This document shows, in pieces, positions 1 through 8,465 of a stretch of DNA of 24,290 nucleotides (position 1 is its first letter; every line of letters begins with the position of its first letter). Position numbers and translations under genes: made by a program. The notes beneath the pieces were generated by a model. It had not been told where the DNA came from, did not search any database, and worked only from the letters and a program-made list of their open reading frames with translations. The stretch comes from an uncultured Bacilli bacterium (lineage in GTDB: Bacteria; Bacillota_I; Bacilli_A; RF39; UBA660): the NCBI GenBank assembly GCA_910576795.1, contig CAJTIX010000021.1, forward strand, positions 1-24,290, read 5' to 3'.

Positions 1-48
1 TACAACATCTGATGTTAATTTCAATGTTTCTAATTCTTTTGTTTTCAT
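1..48 (-). CDS. Partial CDS, 5' end only (possible Rpn/PD-(D/E)XK-type protein)
   Basis: Only the first 16 codons are in the window; the gene runs off the left edge. The ATG at 48-46 has a good ribosome binding site, GAGGTGG, five bases upstream. The visible peptide is MKTKELETLKLTSDVV. The string LKLTSDVV resembles the N-terminus of Rpn-family / PD-(D/E)XK nuclease-transposase proteins, which often open with a short charged stretch followed by LxLxSDxVFK. That is a resemblance over eight residues and not an identification. The gene is separated from clpC by about 70 bp containing the clpC terminator, so it is probably its own transcription unit. Confidence 0.5.
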   Translation of the reverse strand, partial: MKTKELETLKLTSDVV

Positions 49-104
49 TTATTCCACCTCTACCTATAACATACGAGGTCTTTTTCCAATTTCCTTTTCA
101 TTTC

Positions 105-134
105 AAAAAAAAAGAAAGCTTTATCTTACTTTCT
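105..134 (-). terminator. Probable intrinsic terminator of clpC
   Basis: On the minus strand, AGAAAG (134-129) pairs with CTTTCT (118-113) across a 10-nt loop, and a run of eight T follows (112-105). The 5' arm lies in the last codons of clpC. The stem is AT-rich and only six pairs, so it is probably weak. Confidence 0.5.
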
Positions 135-2439
135 CTTTTGTAATAGTAGTAATATCCACCGTTTGATTTCCCATAATCACAGCATCTATGACTTGATTTT
201 CGATTTTGTCCTTGATTAACTTATCAATTTTACGGGCTCCATACTCAGGATAATTAGAAAGTTTACAGATGTCTTCTAAGATAGAAGGTTTGATTTGAAT
301 CGAAATCTTACGTTTGTGGTATTTTTCTTTTAATTTTTTAATTTTGGTATGAATGACTTCCATAATATTTTCTTTGGTAAGTGTATGAAAAACTATAACA
401 TTGTCAATGCGATTGACGAATGCAACACTAAAGTTTTCTTTCAATTTACTAAGAACCGTATCATTGGTGGCTTCATGGAATCCAACATGAATATCTGTAA
501 ATCCAATATTAGATGTCATTAAAATAATTACATGATCAAATCTGACGATTTTTCCACTGGCATCTTTGATTTTTCCTTCTTCTAAAATTTGGAAAAACAA
601 ATTGATAATATTAGGGTGAGCCTTTTCAATCTCATCTAAAATTAAGACAGAATATGGTTTATTGCGAATTTCTTCTAATACATTACGGTTATCATCATAA
701 CCAACATATCCAGGGGGCGCTCCAATGATTTTACTCACAGAATGCGCTTCTGCATATTCACTCATGTCTAGGCGAATGACATTCTGGTGTCCAACCATGC
801 AATCACCAAATAGTGTTGCAAGTTCTGTTTTTCCAACTCCACTTGGACCCATAAACATCATGGAATAGCATTCATGTTCATAAAACCCAAGTTTGATTTT
901 TTTGGCAATGGAGAACAATTCCTCTAAAGCATGATTTTGTCCTACAATTTTATTTTTCAGTTCGCGCTCTAAGGCTTGAATGGTTTTTTGATTGTCTTCT
1001 AATATTTCATATACTGGAATTTTGGTTTTTAAATGTACCACATCAGCAATATCTTCTTTGGTTACAGGTTTATTATTTTTTTGATACAACTTTAACTCCA
1101 AACGATTCATTTCATCTAAATACTGATTTTCTGTTTCTTTGAGTTCTGAAGCAGTTTCAAAATCATGATGAATAACAGCATTGTTTTTTTGTAAAATCAA
1201 TTCTTCCACTTTCTTTTTTAATTGATTGTATTTTTTGATATCTTTGTTTTCTTTTAAACTGACTTTCGCACAAACCTCATCTAAGATATCGATCGAACGG
1301 TCTGGTTCATTACGATCATAAATATATTTACCAGATAAATCAATAATCAAATCAATCATTTCTTCACTGATTTCTACAAAGTGATATTTTTCATATATGC
1401 CTTTTAATTTCATTAAAATATCTTTGACCACTTCTCTAGATGGTGTATCCACTACAATCTTTTGAAAACGGCGTTCTAAAGCTCCATCTTTTTCAATGTA
1501 TTTTTTATATTCAGCTGTTGTAGTTGCACCAATACATCTTAATTTATTACGGGCAAGGGCAGGTTTAAAAATATTAGAAGCATCAATCGCACCCTCTGCT
1601 CCCCCAGCTCCTACTAGCGTATGGATTTCATCTATAAAAAGGATGATGTCATCATTTTCTTCAATTTCCTTTAAAATTTTACGCATACGTTCTTCAAATT
1701 CTCCACGGTATTTGGTGCCTGCAACCGCACTTGCCATATCCAAACTGATAATCCGTTTATTTTTCAGCTGCATTGGAACTTCTCCAGCAGCAATCAATCT
1801 GGAAAGTTCTTCTACGATTGCTGTTTTTCCAACACCTGCTTCCCCAATTAAAATAGGATTGTTTTTGGTTCTACGTGATAACACTTCCAAAACTCTTTTG
1901 ATTTCTTCATCTCTTCCGATGACTGGATCCAGTTCGCCATTTTGAGCTTTTAAAGTTAAATCAATTCCAAGTTCTTCTAATATTAGTTTTTTATTTTTCT
2001 TATGTTTTTTAGGGCTAGTAAAACGGTAAACAAAGTCAGAATACAATTGATCCAAATCCATTTGCATTCCAAGCATGATACGGATCGCAACCCCTTCGCC
2101 TTCTTCTAATAAACTAGAAAATAAATGTTCAATTGTTACTTCCCCATTGTTATTTTCTTTACTATCCATAATGGCATTTTCTAATATTCGTTTCAAAAGT
2201 GGCGTTCTTAAAAAATAGTGATTGGCTTCACTTCCCATTCCTACAATAGCAATGATTTCTTCTTTGAATTTCGCATAGTCTAATCCATATTCTTTTAATT
2301 TTTGAGAAACACTATTTTCCCCTTTTAAAATCGCCAAAAGCAAATGTTCACTTCCTACATAAGGATGCTTTAAGTCATACATTTCTTTTTTTGCATTTAC
2401 CAATACTTTTCTTGCTTCTTCTGTAAAGTTTCCATACAT
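121..2439 (-). CDS. clpC: ATP-dependent Clp protease ATPase subunit ClpC
   Basis: HSP100 unfoldase that feeds substrates to the ClpP peptidase in the cytoplasm. The protein is 772 aa, slightly shorter than typical ClpC (about 810). Domains in order: two Clp-N repeats (about 3-140); AAA+ D1 with Walker A GEAGVGKT (199-206) and Walker B ILFIDE (about 266-271); a linker with a UVR-like coiled segment (about 408-445) that marks ClpC rather than ClpA/ClpB; AAA+ D2 with Walker A GPSGVGKT (531-538) and Walker B VLILDE (598-603). An IGF/VGF loop around 645-654 is the expected ClpP-docking tripeptide, and GARKIDKLI (734-742) is sensor 2. The start is supported by AGGAGAT upstream of the ATG. The usual partners ctsR, mcsA and mcsB are not adjacent, and I see no CtsR heptad repeat or CIRCE element upstream. 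Confidence 0.95.
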   Translation of the reverse strand: MYGNFTEEARKVLVNAKKEMYDLKHPYVGSEHLLLAILKGENSVSQKLKEYGLDYAKFKEEIIAIVGMGSEANHYFLRTPLLKRILENAIMDSKENNNGEVTIEHLFSSLLEEGEGVAIRIMLGMQMDLDQLYSDFVYRFTSPKKHKKNKKLILEELGIDLTLKAQNGELDPVIGRDEEIKRVLEVLSRRTKNNPILIGEAGVGKTAIVEELSRLIAAGEVPMQLKNKRIISLDMASAVAGTKYRGEFEERMRKILKEIEENDDIILFIDEIHTLVGAGGAEGAIDASNIFKPALARNKLRCIGATTTAEYKKYIEKDGALERRFQKIVVDTPSREVVKDILMKLKGIYEKYHFVEISEEMIDLIIDLSGKYIYDRNEPDRSIDILDEVCAKVSLKENKDIKKYNQLKKKVEELILQKNNAVIHHDFETASELKETENQYLDEMNRLELKLYQKNNKPVTKEDIADVVHLKTKIPVYEILEDNQKTIQALERELKNKIVGQNHALEELFSIAKKIKLGFYEHECYSMMFMGPSGVGKTELATLFGDCMVGHQNVIRLDMSEYAEAHSVSKIIGAPPGYVGYDDNRNVLEEIRNKPYSVLILDEIEKAHPNIINLFFQILEEGKIKDASGKIVRFDHVIILMTSNIGFTDIHVGFHEATNDTVLSKLKENFSVAFVNRIDNVIVFHTLTKENIMEVIHTKIKKLKEKYHKRKISIQIKPSILEDICKLSNYPEYGARKIDKLIKDKIENQVIDAVIMGNQTVDITTITKEKVR

Positions 2440-2604
2440 AAGATACCATCTCCTCTATTCATTCTATGTATATCATGTTGCATTAACTTATATTTTAAAC
2501 AACAATTTCTTTCTTTTTTTGGATATGTCTAAAATATCATATGAAATTCGAGGATTATGTCGTTCAAAAGAAAAATAAAAATAGAATTTGATATTTCACA
2601 AACC

Positions 2605-2862
2605 CTATTTATTTTTTACACAATTAGCCAGTAATATAAAAATGAGTAATAAAGCAATTGCAATCACAAAAATACCAGCAAGAATATCTTTTTTGAATAA
2701 CAAAATTCCCAATATGATCAATCCTAGTAAAACACCTACAATGAATAATACACATAATATCAAAATTGGATATCGAATCCATTTACTCACATTTTCGTGA
2801 TCATTTATATATTCCAAAAATCCAAAGAGTAATTCTCCTATCACTTCTACAATGATCTCCAC
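2605..2862 (-). CDS. Small two-helix membrane protein of unknown function
   Basis: 85 aa. A short acidic amphipathic N-terminus (about 1-28) is followed by two long hydrophobic segments, roughly residues 32-54 and 58-80, with the basic FKKD turn between them. I do not recognise a family. The start is GTG at 2862-2860 and overlaps the TAG stop of the upstream flippase gene by one base (TAGTG). AAAGGTGAT just upstream inside the flippase gene serves as ribosome binding site. This arrangement implies translational coupling to the MurJ/YtgP-type flippase, so an accessory role in the same membrane process is plausible but only inferred from position. Stop is TAG; no convincing terminator follows before the clpC leader. 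Confidence 0.75.
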   Translation of the reverse strand: MEIIVEVIGELLFGFLEYINDHENVSKWIRYPILILCVLFIVGVLLGLIILGILLFKKDILAGIFVIAIALLLIFILLANCVKNK

Positions 2863-4493
2863 TACATCACCTTTTTACGTGAAAAAATATCCTTTTTCAA
2901 CACTTTAAATAACCCTTTCATACCCCCACTACGAGCAATCGTTACAAAGTATATAATAGCGCCCATAATTGTATAAAAAATGACTTTTACAATTGCCAAC
3001 AAGCGATTGGATTCGGCAACAGGAATGAATAACCCTACAATTTTTAAACTCATAAACATAATGAGTGTGGAAAGGATAATTTTGCCAATCACAATTCGAC
3101 TTGGGTATAATGTAATTTTATGTTTTTGATCCAATATATATAATACAATCAAAATCGCAATACCTTGTGCGAGTAAAGTTGCGATACTAGGTCCATAATA
3201 TGCACCAATTTTAAGAGAATTACATAAATGCATCGCAGGAATATTAAGTACCACTTTTAAAATGAAACTGAATAATAAAGTACCAATCGCAAGCTTGGAA
3301 TCATTGATCGTTTGCGCGATATTGAGCAATATAGTGAATAAAGAAAATGTAATGGCTTGAAAAATAAACAATGAAAAAATAGATGCACAGAGTACTTGCT
3401 CGCCATAAAAGATTGTCCAAATAGACCCTGATAAAAAACTAAGTCCAAATACCATAGGTAAAGAGAACAACAATAATACTTGAACTGCTTGCGTTACTTT
3501 CGCATTGACACCAACCATGTCCTTTTCTACATAACTACTTGCGATATTTGGAACCAAACTAATACTAATGCCTAAGGAAAGTGATACAACAATCATATTG
3601 AGTTTCGTTCCCCATGTAGTCAAAACACCTAATACACTTTCTGTTACACTTGCTTCATAACCAATTTTGGTAAGTGTGTTTACTACTGTGAATGTATCTA
3701 CCAAAGAAAAAGCGGATTTTAATAAATCAATCATCAAAAAAGGAAGTGCATAAAATACAATCTTTTTTAAAATAACAGAATTGGTTATTTTAGCTTCTTT
3801 TCGTGTACGTATTTGGTTAGAATGTAGTACTTCTTTATTTTTATGCATTTGAAGCGCTAAATAGAAATAAGCCACAATTGCTCCTGCGGTCGCACCAAAA
3901 ACGGCCAGTCCTACAGCTGTATCGATTTTGGTATGGAATACTTTAACAGCGAAGAAACTTCCAAGTAGTATTACAGAAACACGAACCAATTGTTCTATGA
4001 TTTGTGCTTTACTTGGACTTTCCATCATTTTGTGTCCTTGTAAATACCCTTTTGTTACACTTAAAATAGGAACAATGAGTAATGATAAGGAAATGACACG
4101 AATGACCATTGTGACACTTTCTACACTATTTCCACCTGTTAAATCTCCTAAAATCAGTTTGGCAAGCATAGGTGCGGATAACATCATCAGAACAAATAGA
4201 ACAATCCCTAACGTCATAATCAAAGAAAGTCCTATTTTGTAAACTCTTTCTTTACTATTGTAATATTCCATTGTTTGATATTCACTTACCAATTTTGAGA
4301 TTGCAATCGGAATTCCACTTGTCGATAAGCTTAAGAATACAGCATAAATAGAATAAGCATAACTATAAAGAGCTCCTCCTTGACTTCCAATCATAGAAAA
4401 AAAGGGAATTACATAAAGAAGTCCTATGATTTTACAAACGATAATTCCAAAGGTCGAAATCATCGCACCTTTTAAAAAACTACTTTTTTTCAT
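2862..4493 (-). CDS. murJ: YtgP/MurJ-type lipid II flippase, MOP superfamily
   Basis: Integral membrane protein of the MATE-like polysaccharide/oligosaccharide flippase family (COG2244 type). The 543-aa length and the N-terminus (KGAMISTFGIIVCKIIGLLYVIPF, then GGALYSYAYSIY and GIPIAISKLVSEY) match the YtgP/SpoVB branch, whose B. subtilis member YtgP is the lipid II flippase MurJ. About 14 hydrophobic segments run the length of the protein. GAGGTT lies 8 nt upstream of the ATG. It starts 14 nt after the Cse60-like gene and ends with a one-base overlap with a small membrane protein, so the three are probably co-transcribed. A SpoVB-like sporulation role cannot be excluded from sequence alone; the length and position in a cell-wall gene neighbourhood favour the general lipid II flippase. 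Confidence 0.85.
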   Translation of the reverse strand: MKKSSFLKGAMISTFGIIVCKIIGLLYVIPFFSMIGSQGGALYSYAYSIYAVFLSLSTSGIPIAISKLVSEYQTMEYYNSKERVYKIGLSLIMTLGIVLFVLMMLSAPMLAKLILGDLTGGNSVESVTMVIRVISLSLLIVPILSVTKGYLQGHKMMESPSKAQIIEQLVRVSVILLGSFFAVKVFHTKIDTAVGLAVFGATAGAIVAYFYLALQMHKNKEVLHSNQIRTRKEAKITNSVILKKIVFYALPFLMIDLLKSAFSLVDTFTVVNTLTKIGYEASVTESVLGVLTTWGTKLNMIVVSLSLGISISLVPNIASSYVEKDMVGVNAKVTQAVQVLLLFSLPMVFGLSFLSGSIWTIFYGEQVLCASIFSLFIFQAITFSLFTILLNIAQTINDSKLAIGTLLFSFILKVVLNIPAMHLCNSLKIGAYYGPSIATLLAQGIAILIVLYILDQKHKITLYPSRIVIGKIILSTLIMFMSLKIVGLFIPVAESNRLLAIVKVIFYTIMGAIIYFVTIARSGGMKGLFKVLKKDIFSRKKVM

Positions 4494-4507
4494 ACATCAT
4501 AACCTCA

Positions 4508-4681
4508 CTATTTTTGATACACAACCATTGCAGAAAAACAAAATACTTGTTCTTCTGAAAAAACACTTACTGCAACTTGGTACTTAATATCAATGACTTC
4601 TACTTCTTCTTCACTTAAAAACTCATTGATTGCTGCTTCTAAATCTTTCTCATGACCTTCATCAAATAGTTTTACTTTCAT
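4508..4681 (-). CDS. Cse60-like small sporulation-family protein
   Basis: 57-aa ORF, short enough to be missed by length filters. Translation begins MKVKLFDEGHEKDLEAAINE and ends in a VFCFSAMVVYQK segment, with VEVIDIKYQVAVSV between. The pattern MKVKxFDExHEKDLExxINxFL ... DIKYxVSV ... QIxCFSAMIxY is that of the Cse60 family, named from a small sigma-E-associated protein of B. subtilis. The ribosome binding site AGGTGAT sits 3-4 nt before the ATG at 4681. It lies between a Wzx-type flippase (26 nt upstream) and the YtgP/MurJ-type flippase (14 nt downstream). The molecular role of Cse60 is not known to me, and the family also occurs in bacteria not known to sporulate. A 12-bp perfect palindrome overlaps the end of the preceding gene just upstream. 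Confidence 0.85.
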   Translation of the reverse strand: MKVKLFDEGHEKDLEAAINEFLSEEEVEVIDIKYQVAVSVFSEEQVFCFSAMVVYQK

Positions 4682-4695
4682 TTTATCACCTACTT

Positions 4696-4707
4696 GATGA
4701 TATCATC
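4696..4707. repeat. 12-bp perfect palindrome before the Cse60-like gene
   Basis: GATGATATCATC reads the same on both strands. It spans the last base of the Wzx-type gene and ends about 8 nt before the AGGTGAT ribosome binding site of the Cse60-like gene. It could be an operator or chance in AT-rich DNA. Confidence 0.3.
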
Positions 4708-6251
4708 TAATGATGTCTAATCCTGTCCAATTTGGAAAAGAATATATTCTTTAACTTGGAATAAAAATACTTGAAATCATCTGTATCTTTAAATAATAAA
4801 TAGAAAATACCATTGACGATGATTAGACTACAGATGGCTTTTAAAATAAACCAAATCAAATTACCACTTGGAATCCATCCTACGATCCAATTGGTCAAAA
4901 AGGCAATTCCTAAGAATAATACCATAAAAAGTCCATATTTAATGAAATAACGTTTGGGATTTCTTTGGAAGCCATAGCGATATACAATATAAGGATCCAA
5001 CCAAGTCACCGTAAGTATACGGCTGATTATGGTTCCTAAAACGACACCTGCAACTCCCATAAATTGAACCAGTATCACCGATACCACAATGTTAATGGCA
5101 ATCATAACAAGAGGTCTATACTTTGCTTTCCAAAAAAGACCATAAGCATTACGAAATGACGTGGTAACCGATTGCATTCCTGTGATGTAAAAGTTGAGCG
5201 ATAGTAAAAATACAACAGAAAAAGACAATAAATACTCTTTTCCAATCCAAATTTCAATAAATGGATTAAATAACACCATTAAACAAATTCCACAAAGGGC
5301 ATATAACCAGAAATTTACCAAATTCAATTTATCGTAAATCGCAGAACTTCTTTTCCCATTTGTTGTTACTACTAGATTTCCAATACTAGAAGTAATCGCG
5401 TTGAATAATTGATTCAAAACCAAATTAAGCGAATTAATGATCAGTAAATAATTGGAATAAACGCCTACCATAACAAGACCAATGAATTTAGAAATTACAA
5501 TATTATCGGTTCCACTTGTCACTACATTTCCAACACGGTAAATAAGCAGTGCAGATACATTTTTGGTAATGTCTTGAATATCTGATTTTTCCATTTTTGG
5601 TACTTTTTTTTGTTTTAAAAAGGGATATAATTGTACTGCTTTATGAGAAATATAAATGTTTTGTGTAATCACAATGATAATACTAGATAGTAAAAATAAA
5701 ATATAATTTTTGGTAAGCAATAATATAAAAATCTGTATGATAGAAAGAATGGTTGAAAAAATAAAAATGATTTTAGAAGTAATATACCCTTTTTGATCTG
5801 ATTCAATTAAAAATCTTTTGTAAACAAAGAAATAACTAGATGCCGAGTGAATGACAAACAAAGCATAAATCAATGTTAAGTTAGGAATATTTGGCATATC
5901 TTTAATCATAAGTCCTAAAAAGGGAATCAAAGAAAGACCAATTGTTAACACTATAATTCCAATGATATTATATACTTTCGCATAAAATTTCATGAGAATA
6001 TTGATTTTTTTAGCATCCCTTTCTGCCAAAGGTTTATATAAACTATAAGGAATCGCTACTCCAATTCCCAAATCTGCTAAAGAAAGCATTGTAATGATAT
6101 TTGAAAAAAGACCATTGACCCCTAAATATTCAGAACCCAATGTATGGATGAAAACCGTTTTTACAATAAAATTGATGATAACAGTTAATACCTGTGTTAC
6201 GATAGATACCGTTGAATTGCGAATCGAATTTTTGGTTCTAGAATCCTTCAT
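4707..6251 (-). CDS. Wzx-type polysaccharide flippase
   Basis: 514-aa polytopic membrane protein of the polysaccharide biosynthesis/oligosaccharide flippase family (MOP superfamily). The N-terminus NSIRNSTVSIVTQVLTVIINFIVKTVFIHTLG followed by YLGVNGLFSNIITMLSLADLGIGVAI is typical of Gram-positive Wzx-like proteins that flip undecaprenyl-linked repeat units. About 12-14 hydrophobic segments are evident. It is a different subfamily from the YtgP/MurJ-type protein encoded just downstream. No glycosyltransferase or capsule genes are nearby, so the substrate is unknown. The ATG is preceded by AAAAGGATATGTGATGTT, with AGGA about 11 nt away and GTGAT closer. A near-consensus promoter (-35 TTTACA, 17 nt, -10 TATAAT) overlaps the stop of the upstream gene, so this gene likely starts its own transcript that continues into the Cse60-like and YtgP genes. 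Confidence 0.85.
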   Translation of the reverse strand: MKDSRTKNSIRNSTVSIVTQVLTVIINFIVKTVFIHTLGSEYLGVNGLFSNIITMLSLADLGIGVAIPYSLYKPLAERDAKKINILMKFYAKVYNIIGIIVLTIGLSLIPFLGLMIKDMPNIPNLTLIYALFVIHSASSYFFVYKRFLIESDQKGYITSKIIFIFSTILSIIQIFILLLTKNYILFLLSSIIIVITQNIYISHKAVQLYPFLKQKKVPKMEKSDIQDITKNVSALLIYRVGNVVTSGTDNIVISKFIGLVMVGVYSNYLLIINSLNLVLNQLFNAITSSIGNLVVTTNGKRSSAIYDKLNLVNFWLYALCGICLMVLFNPFIEIWIGKEYLLSFSVVFLLSLNFYITGMQSVTTSFRNAYGLFWKAKYRPLVMIAINIVVSVILVQFMGVAGVVLGTIISRILTVTWLDPYIVYRYGFQRNPKRYFIKYGLFMVLFLGIAFLTNWIVGWIPSGNLIWFILKAICSLIIVNGIFYLLFKDTDDFKYFYSKLKNIFFSKLDRIRHH

Positions 6252-6278
6252 AACATCACATATCCTTTTCTATTTTTT

Positions 6279-6307
6279 ATTATACAAAAAAAAAGAGTAC
6301 TTGTAAA
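6279..6307 (-). promoter_or_regulatory. Strong sigma-A-type promoter for the Wzx-type gene
   Basis: Minus strand: -35 TTTACA at 6307-6302, exactly 17 nt spacer (6301-6285, containing nine T), -10 TATAAT at 6284-6279. Predicted start is near 6272, giving a short leader of about 20 nt before the ATG at 6251. The -35 begins immediately after the TGA (6310-6308) of the upstream small gene. Confidence 0.75.
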
Positions 6308-6550
6308 TCAGTTCCCTTTTTCTATGACGAATTCACTTATTATTTGCTCCAACTGATAAGATTCATCACATAGCGTACAAAATGTGCTTAATTTTTCTAG
6401 GTATAAGTCATTGGCTTTTTCTAAAATCTGAAGTTGTTCTGTTGTTGCAGCATCCCCCAATTTATTCAGTTCCTTTTCTTCTTGTTTGATAAATGTTTCA
6501 ATTGGTAAAAGAATGTGATTACTATAGTGATCTACAATATCTTTTCGCAT
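6308..6550 (-). CDS. Small hypothetical protein, helical
   Basis: 80 aa from the chosen start, MRKDIVDHYSNHILLPIETF. The ORF is open further upstream to 6595, but that start has no ribosome binding site, whereas the ATG at 6550 has GGGGGAAG about 5 nt upstream. The sequence is charged and predicted mostly helical (KQEEKELNKLGDAATTEQLQILEKANDLYLEKL), with three Cys. I see no signal peptide or membrane segment. I do not recognise a family. It follows the M23 peptidase gene by 58 nt on the same strand, so it may share that transcript; the strong promoter for the next gene begins right at its stop. Confidence 0.6.
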   Translation of the reverse strand: MRKDIVDHYSNHILLPIETFIKQEEKELNKLGDAATTEQLQILEKANDLYLEKLSTFCTLCDESYQLEQIISEFVIEKGN

Positions 6551-6608
6551 AACACTTCCCCCGTTCATGTAAATCGAAAAACATACTGCATACAACTATA
6601 TTTTATTT

Positions 6609-7805
6609 CTAATAAGCGGTCAGACGATCTGTCCAACGGTTATAAAGTCCTGGTGGAAAATTAATCACGCTTCTTGGGTTGATTGAATATTTTTGGTTCA
6701 ATTCATAAGTCCAATTACTATAATCTTTTAAAAATCTACCAGTTGCGACTGTGACATGCAAGTGTGGTCCTGTTGTACATTTGTCATATCCACCAGCCGT
6801 TCCACCAGAATATCCAACAATGGTGTTACGGTCCACGTTTTGTTGTGATTGTACATTTACAGAAGATAAATGGGCATACACAGATGTATAATATTGACCA
6901 TTGATATTATGCCATATAATTACCATATTTCCACCGCAATCATACCTAACAACAGCTGCGACAATTCCATTTCCAATCGAATATACAGGTGTCCCGACGC
7001 CAACACCAACATCAATTCCTTCATGCCAATTTCTACCTAGTAAATCTCTTGGCCCCCACTCACTTGTAATATGACCTGCTTGGGTTGGACGATAAAATGC
7101 AGTCCCTGGTGGTATCAATTTTCGACCACAGGTCTCTACATCTTCATGGTTTTGACAGCCTTTTGCCTCATACATAGCGATGACTTCTTTTTGATAATCA
7201 ATTAAATCTTCAATATCTACTGCAACCGCATCTGTATTGACAATTTCTTGATCCAGTAATTTCTTTTTTTCTTGTAGTTTTTGTCCCTGTTCTGCCATTT
7301 CGCTTTGTTTTTGTGTTAACTCTTGTTGTTTCTGTTGATTCTGTCGAATCATCTCATTATATTGTGCGATTAATCTATCATTATATGAGGTCAATTGTTC
7401 TGACACTGCCATACGATAAATAAAATCGGTAAAGTCTTTTGCTCCAAATGCATATTCTAGATATGCAGATTCTCCATTAGAAACCTGTACAAAATTAATG
7501 ATATCTTTCATTTCTTGATCTTTTTTTGCAATATCTTCATTTAGTAAATCAATTTCAGTTTGTAGATTTGCCATATCTACATAAATTTGATCAATTAATT
7601 TTTCAATTCGAGCAATTTCTGCTTCTGTTTCTTTGATTTCTTGTTCTGTTTCTGCTCTTTTAATTTTATTTTCTTCTAATTCTTTTTGTTTTGCCTTTAA
7701 TTCTTCCTTCCATTGTCCTAGTGTTTTTCCTTTCGCAATTTCTGGAACACAAAAAGTAGTTGTCAACATAACCATTATGCATAGTATTTGAAAAAACTTC
7801 TTCAT
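6609..7805 (-). CDS. EnvC/NlpD-like murein hydrolase, M23 (LytM) peptidase
   Basis: Secreted or membrane-tethered peptidoglycan endopeptidase. The 398-aa protein has an N-terminal signal segment (about 1-27, basic KK then a hydrophobic core), a long coiled coil (about 28-215, rich in E/K/Q, containing KKQKELEEN-type heptads), and a C-terminal M23 domain. All zinc ligands of the family are visible: H261 and D265 in WHEGID, H312 in YAHLSS, and H350 with H348 in GPHLH, so it looks catalytically competent rather than a degenerate EnvC-type activator. A CxxxxxxxxC pair near 227-238, just before the catalytic domain, could form a disulfide. The start is supported by GAGGTG 5 nt upstream of the ATG. 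It follows the M48-type gene by 12 nt, so the two are co-transcribed. Confidence 0.9.
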   Translation of the reverse strand: MKKFFQILCIMVMLTTTFCVPEIAKGKTLGQWKEELKAKQKELEENKIKRAETEQEIKETEAEIARIEKLIDQIYVDMANLQTEIDLLNEDIAKKDQEMKDIINFVQVSNGESAYLEYAFGAKDFTDFIYRMAVSEQLTSYNDRLIAQYNEMIRQNQQKQQELTQKQSEMAEQGQKLQEKKKLLDQEIVNTDAVAVDIEDLIDYQKEVIAMYEAKGCQNHEDVETCGRKLIPPGTAFYRPTQAGHITSEWGPRDLLGRNWHEGIDVGVGVGTPVYSIGNGIVAAVVRYDCGGNMVIIWHNINGQYYTSVYAHLSSVNVQSQQNVDRNTIVGYSGGTAGGYDKCTTGPHLHVTVATGRFLKDYSNWTYELNQKYSINPRSVINFPPGLYNRWTDRLTAY

Positions 7806-7817
7806 TAAAACACCTCA

Positions 7818-8447
7818 CTACTCTTTTAAAATTTTTCGCATTTTCTTATAATTGGGACAGAATGTTTCTACTGTTTTCCAAAATTCTTTAGAATGGTTAA
7901 AATGAATCAAATGGGATAATTCATGAATAATTACATAGATAATCGCATCGATTTCATAATGTATCAATTCCGAATTGAGAGTAATCGTCTGACTCTTTCG
8001 ATTACATACACCCCACCTAGTTTTCATTTTACGAATTCTTAATCTATAAAATGGGATATTTTCTTTAAATTTTTGATAACATATTTGATAGTGATATTCA
8101 AATATTTTCTTTATTTGTTTTTGATACCACTTTTGTAATTGTACCTCATCTGTTGTATATATAGAATGTCCAATGATTTCTACTTCTTCAGTGGGCATTT
8201 TAATTATATCATAACAATTGCCTAGATAAAAAAATTTTTCCTGTTTTTCCTGTTTTTGTTGACATTTGGTAATCATTTGTCGAATTGAGGACTCATTTTG
8301 ACCTAAGATGTTTAAAATTTGTTTTTTTGATACCAAATAATGGGTTGACACTTTTATTGTATTATTTTGAACTCGAATATAGGTATGCCTATTGTTTTTT
8401 CGAGTGATAATCACTGGGTACTCTATTTCATCAATCTTATACTTCAT
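7818..8447 (-). CDS. YgjP/M48-type zinc metallopeptidase (DUF45 family)
   Basis: 209 aa. The C-terminal half carries the family signature: KTRWGVCN (about 142-149), TITLNSELIHY, then the zinc site HELSH (175-179) with the third ligand H185 in FNHSKEFW. The N-terminal half (KNNRHTYIRVQNNTIKVSTH) is the usual beta-rich region of YgjP-like proteins. No signal peptide, so cytoplasmic. The substrate is unknown; members are often found near restriction systems, but here it shares an operon with a secreted M23 peptidase. Start supported by AGAGGATG upstream of the ATG, and an extended -10 promoter lies 20-45 nt upstream. Confidence 0.85.
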   Translation of the reverse strand: MKYKIDEIEYPVIITRKNNRHTYIRVQNNTIKVSTHYLVSKKQILNILGQNESSIRQMITKCQQKQEKQEKFFYLGNCYDIIKMPTEEVEIIGHSIYTTDEVQLQKWYQKQIKKIFEYHYQICYQKFKENIPFYRLRIRKMKTRWGVCNRKSQTITLNSELIHYEIDAIIYVIIHELSHLIHFNHSKEFWKTVETFCPNYKKMRKILKE

Positions 8448-8465
8448 ATATTCATCCTCTTAATC

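Noticed and set aside
1496..1945. 149-codon plus-strand open frame within clpC
   Set aside because: It is the antisense shadow of conserved AAA+ coding sequence, with no ribosome binding site or family resemblance.
6308..6310. Possible Mycoplasma-type code (TGA as Trp)
   Set aside because: TGA serves as a normal stop here and all conserved Trp seen (for example in M23 WHEGID and the YgjP-type TRWG) read from TGG.
6551..6595. Upstream in-frame start for the 80-aa hypothetical gene
   Set aside because: No ribosome binding site; the internal ATG at 6550 has a purine-rich site at good spacing.
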